The notes under the pieces: model-generated
The model's database searches: none
Seen by the model: only the letters and a program-made list of their open reading frames with translations
What the model was told of the DNA's origin: nothing
Part shown: positions 1-7,919 of the stretch, one piece after another
How positions within the stretch are numbered: position 1 is the stretch's first letter
Layout of the letters: each line of letters opens with the position of its first letter
Made by a program: the position numbers and the translations under genes
Assembly (NCBI GenBank): GCA_001566965.1
Contig: LSNW01000014.1
Coordinates: 62,001-126,000 of the forward strand
DNA: 64,000 nucleotides
Reading direction: 5' to 3'
Origin: Methylothermaceae bacteria B42
Lineage (GTDB): Bacteria > Pseudomonadota > Gammaproteobacteria > Methylococcales > Methylothermaceae

Positions 1-1116
1 CCGCAGCAGCACGTGGGGGTGGTGCACAGCTCCAACCTGTGCACTGAGATTACCCTCAATACTTCCGATGAGGAGATTGCGGTATGCAATCTGGGTTCGG
101 TGAATCTGGCCGCCCACGTGACCGAAAAGGGCCTGGATGAGGAAAAACTGGCCAAGACCGTCACCACCGCCATGCGGATGCTGGATAACGTCATCGATAT
201 CAATTACTACAGTGTTCCCAAGGCGCGCCGCTCCAACCTCCGCCACCGGCCGGTGGGATTGGGGTTGATGGGTTTCCAGGACGCCCTTTACCGCCAGCGG
301 ATTCCCTATGCCAGCGAAGATGCCGTTGCCTTTGCCGACCGCAGTATGGAGATGCTGAGTTACTATGCAATTCAAGCCTCGACACAACTGGCGGAAGAAC
401 GGGGCCGCTACGCGTCCTACGAAGGGTCTTTGTGGAGTCAGGGAATCTTGCCCATCGATTCCATCGGCCTTTTGGCCCGGTCCCGGGGGGAGTATCTGCA
501 AATGGACCGTTCCATGAGCCTGGATTGGGATAGCTTGCGGGCGGCGGTGAAAGCCAAGGGCATGCGTAACTCCAATTGCCTGGCGATTGCCCCTACCGCC
601 ACCATTTCCAATATTTGCGGGGTGTCTCAGTCCATCGAGCCCACCTTCCAGAATTTGTATGTCAAATCCAATTTGTCGGGGGAGTTCACTGTGGTCAATC
701 CCTACTTGGTGGAGGATTTGAAGGCGCGGGAGTTGTGGGATGAAGTCATGATCAACGATATCAAATACTACGAAGGCAGCGTGCAGATGATCGACCGCAT
801 CCCCGACGACTTGAAGCAGCTTTACGCCACCGCCTTTGAAATCGACCCCCGCTGGCTGGTGGAAGCGGCTTCCCGGCGGCAGAAGTGGCTGGACCAGAGT
901 CAGTCCCTGAATCTCTATATGCCCGAGCCTTCCGGGAAGAAGCTGGATGCGTTATATAAGCTGGCCTGGCTTCGGGGGTTGAAAACCACTTATTACCTGC
1001 GTTCCCTGGGCGCGACCCGGGTGGAGCGACATGCACCGAGCGCGCCGGCCACTTCTGAGCTTGAAGAGCCGAAAGTGTGCTCCATATTGGATCCGGATTG
1101 CGAGGCGTGTCAGTGA
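1..1116 (+). CDS. nrdA: Ribonucleoside-diphosphate reductase class I, alpha subunit (C-terminal part)
   Basis: The frame is open from the first base, so the N-terminus lies outside the window. The product is the large catalytic subunit of class I ribonucleotide reductase, which reduces ribonucleoside diphosphates for DNA synthesis. Visible active-site landmarks are the NLCTE motif (the thiyl-radical cysteine, with the Asn and Glu that assist catalysis) close to the window edge, and the CNLGS motif carrying the second redox cysteine. Further on are [10 protein letters not shown] and SIEP, both typical of the barrel core. The C-terminus ends in CEACQ, a redox tail that passes electrons from thioredoxin or glutaredoxin. 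The last 12 residues resemble the Chlamydia/Pseudomonas-type NrdA tail more than that of E. coli. nrdB follows 157 bases downstream, across a long inverted repeat. Confidence 0.95.
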   Translation, partial: PQQHVGVVHSSNLCTEITLNTSDEEIAVCNLGSVNLAAHVTEKGLDEEKLAKTVTTAMRMLDNVIDINYYSVPKARRSNLRHRPVGLGLMGFQDALYRQRIPYASEDAVAFADRSMEMLSYYAIQASTQLAEERGRYASYEGSLWSQGILPIDSIGLLARSRGEYLQMDRSMSLDWDSLRAAVKAKGMRNSNCLAIAPTATISNICGVSQSIEPTFQNLYVKSNLSGEFTVVNPYLVEDLKARELWDEVMINDIKYYEGSVQMIDRIPDDLKQLYATAFEIDPRWLVEAASRRQKWLDQSQSLNLYMPEPSGKKLDALYKLAWLRGLKTTYYLRSLGATRVERHAPSAPATSELEEPKVCSILDPDCEACQ

Positions 1117-1128
1117 GATTAACCTTCA

Positions 1129-1231
1129 GATGTTGGGGATGGCTTTTTGAAAAACGCCATAAACCCTTCCATGGGGGCTTGATGGCGGCCATCCAGGCCG
1201 CCAACATTTTCAAAAAGCCATCCCCAACATC
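1129..1231. repeat. Long perfect inverted repeat between nrdA and nrdB
   Basis: The left arm (1129-1153) and right arm (1207-1231) are perfect 25-base reverse complements; the core reads TTGGGGATGGC on the left. The 53-base spacer holds a second hairpin, TGGCGGCC (1183-1190) against GGCCGCCA (1196-1203). It fills most of the gap between the two reductase genes. It could be a miniature inverted-repeat element that has landed here, or a strong intercistronic hairpin adjusting nrdB relative to nrdA. No T-tract follows the right arm, so it is not a standard intrinsic terminator. I saw no second copy in the window. Confidence 0.85.
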
Positions 1232-1273
1232 CCAATATTTATTTAACCGGGTGTAAAAACGAGGAGAACCACC

Positions 1274-2356
1274 ATGTTGAACTGGGATGATCCCCTGGAA
1301 AAAATTACCCCTGCGGCTTCCGCCAAAGAGCACTTTACCGACTTGCCGGGCGTCGCCGCGGACTGCGAGGCGGAACCTGCGGTTGACAGCGTCAAGCGTC
1401 TGGTGGGCGGGTCGGATTTGACCGCCAACATCGCCCCCATCAAATATCAGTGGGCGTGGGACGCTTATATCAAATCCCAGCGCAATTTCTGGCTGCCCAC
1501 CGAAATCGGAATGGGAGAGGACTTGATGGCTCTCAAGCAATTAAGCGACAACGAGCGCCATACCTTCTTCACCACCTTCGCCACCCTGACTACCGCCGAC
1601 GCCTTGCACCAGCGCAATCTGGCTCTGGCGGTCTATGAGCGCATCAGCGCGCCGGAGGTGGGGATGGCGATTATCGCCCAGATGCACCAGGAAACCATCC
1701 ACTCCATGAGTTATCAGCACATTATCGAGTCCCTCAATTTTGACGAGGATGAGATTTACCTGCTGTATCAGCGCATCCCCCAAATCCGCGCCAAATTCGA
1801 ATACAGCAACCGCATGACCCGGGGGCTGCAAGGTCAGACGGCGGACCTCAAGGAATACGTGCGGGGCTTGTTCTTTTATTACATGATTTTTGAAGGGGTC
1901 TGGTTCATGGCCAACTTCTGCCCCATCTTCTCCATGCAGCGGCGCCGGCTCATGGTCCGTACCGGCGAGCAACTGCAATACATCGCCCGGGACGAGTCCG
2001 GCCATGTTGGTTTTGGCCGCGCCCTGATTTGGGCCTTGTGGCAGGAAGCGCCGGAAACCCGCCTGGAAGAATCGGAGGCCCATGAATTGATGCGCGAAGC
2101 CATGGCATTGGAAACCGATTATGCCGAGTACACGGTCAAGCCCATGCTGGGCTACGACCTGGAGCTGCACCAGCGCCACGCGAGATATCTTGCCAACCGC
2201 CGCCTGCAAGACATGGGCTTCGCCCCGATCTACCCGGAATCGGAAGTGGCATGCCTGCCTTGGTGGGAGGAGCAGATTGGCTTTAGGAAGGAAAAGAACT
2301 TCTTTGAAACACGGGTCACGGAATATCAAACTGGTGGGGCGCTGAGTTGGGATTGA
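1274..2356 (+). CDS. nrdB: Ribonucleoside-diphosphate reductase class I, beta subunit
   Basis: This is the radical-generating small subunit that partners NrdA. It has 360 residues, normal for the family, and starts at an ATG 10 bases after a GAGGAG ribosome site. The ferritin-like core shows the metal ligands and radical residue at the expected spacing: E140, H143 and Y147 in ETIHSMSY, matching Glu115/His118/Tyr122 of E. coli, and later DESGH with the second Glu/His pair. The first carboxylate ligand appears to be E77 (PTEIGMG), where E. coli has Asp84; Glu at this site is known from Chlamydia-type proteins. Because Tyr147 is kept, a tyrosyl-radical (class Ia-like) cofactor is more likely than the Tyr-less class Ic type, but the metal cannot be read from sequence. 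Confidence 0.95.
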   Translation: MLNWDDPLEKITPAASAKEHFTDLPGVAADCEAEPAVDSVKRLVGGSDLTANIAPIKYQWAWDAYIKSQRNFWLPTEIGMGEDLMALKQLSDNERHTFFTTFATLTTADALHQRNLALAVYERISAPEVGMAIIAQMHQETIHSMSYQHIIESLNFDEDEIYLLYQRIPQIRAKFEYSNRMTRGLQGQTADLKEYVRGLFFYYMIFEGVWFMANFCPIFSMQRRRLMVRTGEQLQYIARDESGHVGFGRALIWALWQEAPETRLEESEAHELMREAMALETDYAEYTVKPMLGYDLELHQRHARYLANRRLQDMGFAPIYPESEVACLPWWEEQIGFRKEKNFFETRVTEYQTGGALSWD

Positions 2357-2387
2357 GCCTCCGTTAGGATGGGAGCCTGTAGGGAGA

Positions 2388-3761
2388 ATGAGAAAAATAG
2401 TGGAAGCGGAATCGGTTACCTACGGACTCACCTGGAATACTCCGATGACGGTGTCGGCCATTATTCTGGTGCTGACTTTCATCGGGATTTTTACCGAGGG
2501 TCTGCACGGTTTTCACCGCACCAAGTTCGCCATGCTGGGGTCAGGCGTTATGATTATCGCCGGGCAATGGTTTGGCTTCTATGATCCTCAGCGGGCGCAG
2601 GAAGCGGTGGACTGGAATGTGGTATTCCTGCTTGGGGCCATGATGACCATTGTCGCCATCATGATTCCCACCGGGGGGTTCCAGGCTTTGGCATACCATA
2701 TTGCCGACTACAGCAAGGGCCGGCTTTTCTTGTTGATGGCAATGATGGGCACGGCGGTAACGGTAATTTCATTACTGTTGGACAATGTTACTACCGTGGT
2801 GATTTTTGGTCCCCTGATTATCCTGATCTGCCAGGCAATGCGGGTGAGCCCGGTACCCTATCTGTTAGCGGCGGCGCTGTTGTCCGATACCGGCGGGGTG
2901 GCGACTTTAGTAGGCGATCCGCCTAATTTGATGATTGGCTCTGCGGCCCATATCGACTTTAATACCTTTTTCTTGCGCATGGGCGGTATTGTCCTGGTGG
3001 CCTGGCTGGCCATCTTGTTTGCACTGAAATACTTGTTTCATAAAGAGTTGTCCGTCATTCCCCAGATACCTGATTTCAGCAGAAAGGAGGAAATCAAGGA
3101 CCCCACCACTTGGTATAAAGCCTTGGGAGTAATGGGGGTGATGGTGGTGCTGTTTATATTCCACCATGCGTTGCACTGGGAAGCGTGGATGGTGGCGGCC
3201 TTTGGCCTGACCTTGCTGTTGTTTCTGGCGCCGGATGTGGATATGGACGCCTCCTTCGAGAAGATGGAAATGACGCTGTTGATTTTCTTCATCTCTTTGT
3301 TCGTTTTAATTGGCGGTGTCGAGCATAGTCATTTCCTGGAGTACATAGGCCAGTATATTGAACCTTTCGTGGATGAGGATTTGTTGACGGCGTGTATTGT
3401 ATTGATGTGGGTGGCGGCGATTCTGTCGGCCATGATTGATAATATTCCCTTCACCGCTGCCATGATTCCCATCATTTCCGCCATGGAGACCAAGGGCGTG
3501 AATGTGACCCCACTGTGGTGGAGCCTGGCGATCGGGGTTGGGATGGGCGGCAATGGCACCCATTTGGGTTCCTCCGCCAATGTCTTTATCGTGACGTTGT
3601 CGGAACGGGTCGCCAAGGAAACCGGCGATCCCAGCCTGGCCATCACGCCGGGGGTTTGGTTCAAAAAAGGCACCCCGGCCATGATCCTGACTTTGGTGGC
3701 TTCGTCCTTGATAATGTGGCTGTTTTTTGATTTTTATGCAGCGCCTATTCATCCACATTGA
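2388..3761 (+). CDS. ArsB/NhaD-family ion transporter
   Basis: A 457-residue polytopic inner-membrane protein with about a dozen hydrophobic segments. The two hairpin signatures of the ion-transporter (ArsB/NhaD/P-protein) superfamily are present: LLDNVTTVV around residue 130 and GDPPNLMIG around residue 180, with a second DNIPFTA near residue 350 and a GGNGTHLGSSAN element near residue 390. Members exchange Na+/H+ or move arsenite or organic anions; the closest flavour here looks like the NhaD/OCA2-like group, but the substrate cannot be fixed. The gene starts 31 bases after nrdB ends, so it may be co-transcribed. An ATG in another frame at 2369 is only a short overlapping frame. Confidence 0.85.
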   Translation: MRKIVEAESVTYGLTWNTPMTVSAIILVLTFIGIFTEGLHGFHRTKFAMLGSGVMIIAGQWFGFYDPQRAQEAVDWNVVFLLGAMMTIVAIMIPTGGFQALAYHIADYSKGRLFLLMAMMGTAVTVISLLLDNVTTVVIFGPLIILICQAMRVSPVPYLLAAALLSDTGGVATLVGDPPNLMIGSAAHIDFNTFFLRMGGIVLVAWLAILFALKYLFHKELSVIPQIPDFSRKEEIKDPTTWYKALGVMGVMVVLFIFHHALHWEAWMVAAFGLTLLLFLAPDVDMDASFEKMEMTLLIFFISLFVLIGGVEHSHFLEYIGQYIEPFVDEDLLTACIVLMWVAAILSAMIDNIPFTAAMIPIISAMETKGVNVTPLWWSLAIGVGMGGNGTHLGSSANVFIVTLSERVAKETGDPSLAITPGVWFKKGTPAMILTLVASSLIMWLFFDFYAAPIHPH

Positions 3762-4040
3762 TAAATTTCGGTTGGCTGCATTGTGCCAGAAAACTTTCAG
3801 GAAACCCTTTCTTGTACCCCAGGCGGATCAGATTTTCCGGCCGATTGGTTGTTTCCGAGACGTCGAAAGGCCCCAGTTCCAAAAAGCTAATCTGCCTGAA
3901 ATAGTCATGGAGAGGTTGAGGCTAATAACCAATTTGGTGTGGGTGACGGAATCAAAATCGTCACACCGGAAGGGAATCACGATGTGATACTGACCTGTCA
4001 GGAAAAAGCGGATAGTGCTTTGACTTAGGTGGTTCCGGGT
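3745..4040 (-). pseudogene. Broken coding remnant of unknown family
   Basis: Two overlapping minus-strand frames look protein-like but neither is complete. Frame A is open from 4040 to a stop at 3828 and contains GQYHIVIPFRCDDFDSV. Frame B is open from 3921 to a TAG at 3745-3747 and ends FLELGPFDVSETTNRPENL and then SQPKFINVDE. One frameshift between them, at about 3890-3920, would give a continuous 90-residue tail. No start codon or upstream part was found. The end overlaps the last bases of the transporter gene on the other strand. The family was not recognised. It lies downstream of, and in the same direction as, the unknown gene 4137-4904. Random open frames remain possible. Confidence 0.35.
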
Positions 4041-4136
4041 TCAGGTCACAGGGTTAGACTTCACTTTCAGAGATTGGATTGCTGGCCAGATATCTGGAGT
4101 CCCATGATGCGGCAAGCGTGGCAGAGGGTTCCTGAT

Positions 4137-4904
4137 TTATTCGATTTCCGCCTCGAGAAATTTCCGCCCTGCCTTGACACCCGCTTCGATATCTAACCCA
4201 GGAACCACCGCCCCCAGAAGAGAATGGGTAATATCTGCATCTGCGGCAATCAGCTTGCGGATTGCCTCATGGTCAGGTGCAGGAATATTGTTGGCTTGTT
4301 CTTTTAATTTTTTGATGGTCTCTTTATAGTCAGTGCCAGGATCCACATCGGTCATAGATGCGAGTCCCTCCAACAGGTTGATGATTGCTTCATAGTCAGA
4401 TGTAGATGGATAAGCGTCGGCTGCTTCAGAGTTGAACTCAGAGATGTACCCCTTTATCAGTTCAGTATCGCGGATGCTGCAGGCTGCGAGTAAACCCACA
4501 TCATCAAAACCATCTCCCTTGTCATAACTGGCCCGTTGCCACTTCTCACCATTCCAGCCATAGATGAAACCAATCCATGGTCCCTGGGGTTCCGGGTTCA
4601 GTGCCTCTCCCCACCAGTCTGGTGCATCCTTGAGCAGGTCGGTTTCTTCTTCACCGAAATACTCGGCAGCTTCACCAAAATAGGTTTCTGAATATTCATG
4701 GTCATGACCAAACAGGACAGCTCTGCTTTTGTCCACAAAATGGAGCTTGGCCCAGTTACCGCCGCCATCATGATACAGCCACTGATTGGATGACAAGGCA
4801 CAAACGTCATCACCCCATCCTCTGGCGGCAAGCACAGCGGCCAATGCTGCCCATCCACCACGAAGCTGTTTTGGAGCGGGTATATCAAGATCGATTAGTG
4901 GCAT
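4137..4904 (-). CDS. Hypothetical acidic protein
   Basis: A 255-residue soluble, strongly acidic protein with no signal peptide or membrane segment. The N-terminal half carries a run of aromatic and glycine residues (WLYHDGGGNWAKLHF at about 43-57, then FGHDHEYSETYF), followed by acidic helices rich in Glu. The C-terminal third looks helical, with LLGAVVPGLDIEAGVKAG near the end. The DGGGNW plus GHDHEYS pattern resembles uncharacterised proteins of actinomycetes and proteobacteria with no known role; this comparison is from memory. It stands alone, flanked by a decayed frame and a gene-free gap, as often seen for acquired genes. I do not assign a function; SMI1-like or immunity-like roles are guesses only. 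Confidence 0.7.
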   Translation of the reverse strand: MPLIDLDIPAPKQLRGGWAALAAVLAARGWGDDVCALSSNQWLYHDGGGNWAKLHFVDKSRAVLFGHDHEYSETYFGEAAEYFGEEETDLLKDAPDWWGEALNPEPQGPWIGFIYGWNGEKWQRASYDKGDGFDDVGLLAACSIRDTELIKGYISEFNSEAADAYPSTSDYEAIINLLEGLASMTDVDPGTDYKETIKKLKEQANNIPAPDHEAIRKLIAADADITHSLLGAVVPGLDIEAGVKAGRKFLEAEIE

Positions 4905-5154
4905 GACAAAGAAGCTTGCGGATCCAAATGTTATCTATTTCTCATTATATTTTTAAATATTTTTAAATCGGTTTAAAGAAAACGCCAAAGGCATACGCTT
5001 GAATCATGAAGAAATTCCTGGTTGTACTGCAAGTTCTCTTCGTGGCAGGAACCAGTTTCAGGTCTGCAGTGTTTTATTCAAGCCTATTTTTGCTCGATTC
5101 ATCGGAGGCCGAGGGAAATAAACTACTTATGCTGTTTGCTTTAATTCAATGAAT
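4905..5154. other. Gene-poor gap, AT-rich
   Basis: This 250-base stretch lies between the start of the unknown gene (4904) and the end of ycgB (5155). The part next to 4904 is AT-rich (repeats of TTTTAAAT) and probably carries that gene's minus-strand promoter. A plus-strand frame from an ATG at 5006 to a TGA at 5152 would encode 48 residues beginning MKKFLVVLQVLFVAG, which looks like a signal peptide, but there is no clear ribosome site and no recognisable mature part. I see no terminator for the ycgB operon. Confidence 0.4.
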
Positions 5155-6651
5155 TTAGGAGCCACATTCCACGCACCATTTGACCTTGCCGTTGGGGTCC
5201 ACGGTTTCCAGCCGGACTTTGAAACCCCACAGGCGGTAAATATGTTTGAGGACTTCGTCGGCGGTTTCCGCCAAGGGGCGGCGGTGGTGCTGGTAATGCC
5301 GCAAGGTCAGTGACCTGTCGCCCCGGGTATCCACCGAGTAAACCTGAATATCCGGTTCCAGGTTGCCTAGATTATAGTGTTCGGAAAGTTGATGGCGGAT
5401 TTCCTGGTAACCTTCGTCGTCATGGATGGCGGTGATTTCCAGCTCCTCTTCCTCGTCGTCATCGAGGACGCTGAATAGCTTGAATTCCCGGATCACGGTG
5501 GGGGAAAGGTATTGGGCGATGAAGCTGTCGTCCTTGAAGTTCCGCATGGTGAAATCCAGGGTTTCCAGCCAGTCGCTGCCGGCGATGTCGGGAAACCAGT
5601 GTTTGTCTTCTTCGGTGGGGTTCTGGCAGATTCTCTGGATATCGCGCATCATGGTGAAGCCCAAGGCGTAAGGGTTGATACCGCTGTAATACTTGCTGTC
5701 AAAAGGCGGTTGGTAGACGACGTTGGTGTGGGTTTCCAGAAACTCCAGCATGAAGCCCTCGTTAATCAAGCCTTCGTCATAAAGCTGATTCAAAATGGTG
5801 TAATGCCAGAAGGTGGCCCAACCCTCATTCATGACTTTGGTGTGGCGCTGGGGATAGAGATATTGGGCGATCTTGCGCACGATGCGGACAATTTCCCGCT
5901 GCCAGGGTTCCAGCAATGGGGCGTTTTTTTCAATGAAATAGAGCAGGTTTTCTTCCGGTTCCGGCGGATAACGCTCGCTGCTGTCGGAAGCTTTGGCAAG
6001 CTTTTGCGGGACGGTTTTCAGCCACAGTTCATTGACCTGGGATTGCAGGTATTCGGCCCTTTCCTTTTGCCGCAGCTGTTCTTCCTTGAGGGACAACGGT
6101 GGCGGTTTGCGGTAACGGTCCACCCCGTAATTCATCAGCGCATGGCAGGCGTCGAGGATTTCCTCCACGGCCTCATCGCCGTAGCGTTCCTCGCATTCGG
6201 AAATATAATTTTTGGCAAAGACCAGATAATCGACAATGGCGTCGGCGGAAGTCCAGGTTTTAAACAGATAATTATTTTTGAAAAAAGAGTTATGGCCATA
6301 ACAGGCGTGGGCGATCACCAAAGCCTGCATGAGCATGGTGTTTTCTTCCATGAGATAGGCGATGCAGGGATTGGAATTGATGACCAACTCGTAAGCCAAC
6401 CCCATCTGGCCCCGTTTGTAGTTTTTTTCGATGGACAAAAACTGCTTGCCGAAGGACCAGTGGTGGTAATAGACTGGCAGGCCGCAACTGGCATAAGCGT
6501 CCATCATTTGCTCGGAGGAGATGACCTCAATCTGGTTGGGGTAGGTATCGAGGCCAAAAATTTCGGCGATGCGGGCGATTTCCGAATCAAACCGTTCCAG
6601 CAAGGGGAATGTCCATTCGGAACTGGTGGTGATTGGTTTATTGTCACTCAT
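5155..6651 (-). CDS. ycgB: SpoVR family protein YcgB
   Basis: A 498-residue cytoplasmic protein of the SpoVR family, last gene of a prkA-yeaH-ycgB operon. Conserved features include the HACYGHNSFFKNNYLF motif near residue 115, the NEGWATFWHY motif near residue 280 (His/Glu-rich, possibly metal-binding) and NPYALGFTM near 325. The start codon overlaps the end of yeaH by 4 bases (6648-6651), indicating translational coupling. The biochemical role is unknown. In Bacillus the homologue affects spore cortex formation; in enterobacteria it accompanies the stress kinase YeaG. Length is close to the roughly 510 residues usual in gammaproteobacteria. Confidence 0.92.
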   Translation of the reverse strand: MSDNKPITTSSEWTFPLLERFDSEIARIAEIFGLDTYPNQIEVISSEQMMDAYASCGLPVYYHHWSFGKQFLSIEKNYKRGQMGLAYELVINSNPCIAYLMEENTMLMQALVIAHACYGHNSFFKNNYLFKTWTSADAIVDYLVFAKNYISECEERYGDEAVEEILDACHALMNYGVDRYRKPPPLSLKEEQLRQKERAEYLQSQVNELWLKTVPQKLAKASDSSERYPPEPEENLLYFIEKNAPLLEPWQREIVRIVRKIAQYLYPQRHTKVMNEGWATFWHYTILNQLYDEGLINEGFMLEFLETHTNVVYQPPFDSKYYSGINPYALGFTMMRDIQRICQNPTEEDKHWFPDIAGSDWLETLDFTMRNFKDDSFIAQYLSPTVIREFKLFSVLDDDEEEELEITAIHDDEGYQEIRHQLSEHYNLGNLEPDIQVYSVDTRGDRSLTLRHYQHHRRPLAETADEVLKHIYRLWGFKVRLETVDPNGKVKWCVECGS

Positions 6652-7910
6652 CCTGCTGATGCTTTTTTCTTGAACAATTCCCGGAAAACCGGATAAATAT
6701 CCGCCGGTTCATCAATCGCCTGCATGGCAAAGTTGGGCCAGTGAGCGGCGACCTTTTCATACTCTTGCCACAGCCCCAGAGGATAATCGTTGTCGATTTC
6801 TATATAAGCATAGTATTGCAAATAGGGCATGATTTCTTCGTTTAACAGCCGGCTGCAATTGCCGGAATCCTCGGGCCAGTTGTCGCCATCAGAGGCTTGG
6901 GCGGCATAGATATTCCAATCCTGGCTGGGATAGCGCTCACGGATGATATCGCGCATCATTTCCAGGGCGCTGGAGACGACGGTGCCGCCGGTTTCCCGGG
7001 AATAAAAGAATTCTTCTTCGTCCACTTCCTTGGCGATGGTGTGGTGGCGGATGAACACCACGTCGGTGCGTTCGTAGTTGCGGGATAAGAAAAGATAAAG
7101 CAACAGGAAAAACCGTTTCGCCAGATTCTTTTTGTACTGGTCCATGGAACCGGAGACATCCATGAGGCAGAACATGACCGCCTGGGTGGTGGGCTTGGGG
7201 ATCTTTATCCGGTTGCGGTAACGTAAATCCAGGGTGTCTATAAAAGGGACAGCGGCGATTTTGGCCTTGAGCAGGTCGATTTCCTTTTGCAGATCCCGGC
7301 GTGTTTCTTCGTCCGCGCCATCGGCTTCCAACTCGGCCAATTCTTTTTCCAATGCCTTCATTTTGCGCCGGCTGGCCATGGTCAAGGCGATGCGGCGGGC
7401 CTGGGCCTCTTTCAAGGAACGGACAATGTGGAGGTTGGGGGGGATGCCGTCTTTGGCGAATCCCGCCGGTACACTTTTGTGGGTGACCTCTTTTGCCAGC
7501 TTGGTTTTGACCAGGTCCGGCAGTTCGAGATCCTCAAAGAAAAATTCCAAGAACTCGTCGCGGCTGAGCTCGAAGACGAAATCATCCATCCCTTCGCCCT
7601 GGTTGCTGGCCCGGCCGCCCTGGCCGGCGCCCCCATCGGGCCGGGGAATGCGGTCTCCGGTAATGAAATCCTTATTGCCAGGGTGAATGATCTCCCGCCG
7701 CCCGCCGGGGCCGTGGTGAAAGACAGGTTCCGACAGATCCTTGGCGGGGATGGTGATTTTCTCGCTGCTTTCGGTATCGGTGACCGAGCGCCCGTCCACC
7801 GCGTCGGAAACCGCCTTGCGGATCTGTTTGCGGAACCGCTTCAAAAACCGCTGGCGGTTGACGGCGCTTTTGTGTTTGGGGTTCAGGCGGCGGTCGATGA
7901 TTTGCGACAT
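6648..7910 (-). CDS. yeaH: YeaH/YhbH family protein (DUF444, VWA-like)
   Basis: A 420-residue cytoplasmic protein of the DUF444 family. A MIDAS-like metal site of von Willebrand A folds is visible as DVSGSMDQ at residues 251-258, followed by the FFLLLYLFL helix and the conserved ETGGT segment. The N-terminal region is basic with a flexible Gly-rich stretch (about residues 85-105), and residues 185-215 are a predicted charged helix. It sits between prkA (9 bases upstream) and ycgB (4-base overlap). In E. coli yeaG and yeaH are co-expressed on nitrogen starvation and in stationary phase, and YeaH is thought to work with the kinase, but its activity is not established. Confidence 0.92.
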   Translation of the reverse strand: MSQIIDRRLNPKHKSAVNRQRFLKRFRKQIRKAVSDAVDGRSVTDTESSEKITIPAKDLSEPVFHHGPGGRREIIHPGNKDFITGDRIPRPDGGAGQGGRASNQGEGMDDFVFELSRDEFLEFFFEDLELPDLVKTKLAKEVTHKSVPAGFAKDGIPPNLHIVRSLKEAQARRIALTMASRRKMKALEKELAELEADGADEETRRDLQKEIDLLKAKIAAVPFIDTLDLRYRNRIKIPKPTTQAVMFCLMDVSGSMDQYKKNLAKRFFLLLYLFLSRNYERTDVVFIRHHTIAKEVDEEEFFYSRETGGTVVSSALEMMRDIIRERYPSQDWNIYAAQASDGDNWPEDSGNCSRLLNEEIMPYLQYYAYIEIDNDYPLGLWQEYEKVAAHWPNFAMQAIDEPADIYPVFRELFKKKASAG

Positions 7911-7919
7911 GGCTCGGGC

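Noticed and set aside
761-2329. Two long minus-strand open frames opposite nrdA/nrdB
   Set aside because: Both are antisense to essential, well-conserved genes and have no recognisable protein features.
5512-6696. A 394-codon plus-strand open frame opposite ycgB
   Set aside because: The minus strand carries a clear SpoVR gene with conserved motifs; the opposite frame has biased Phe/Gly/Val content without domains and is a codon-bias shadow.
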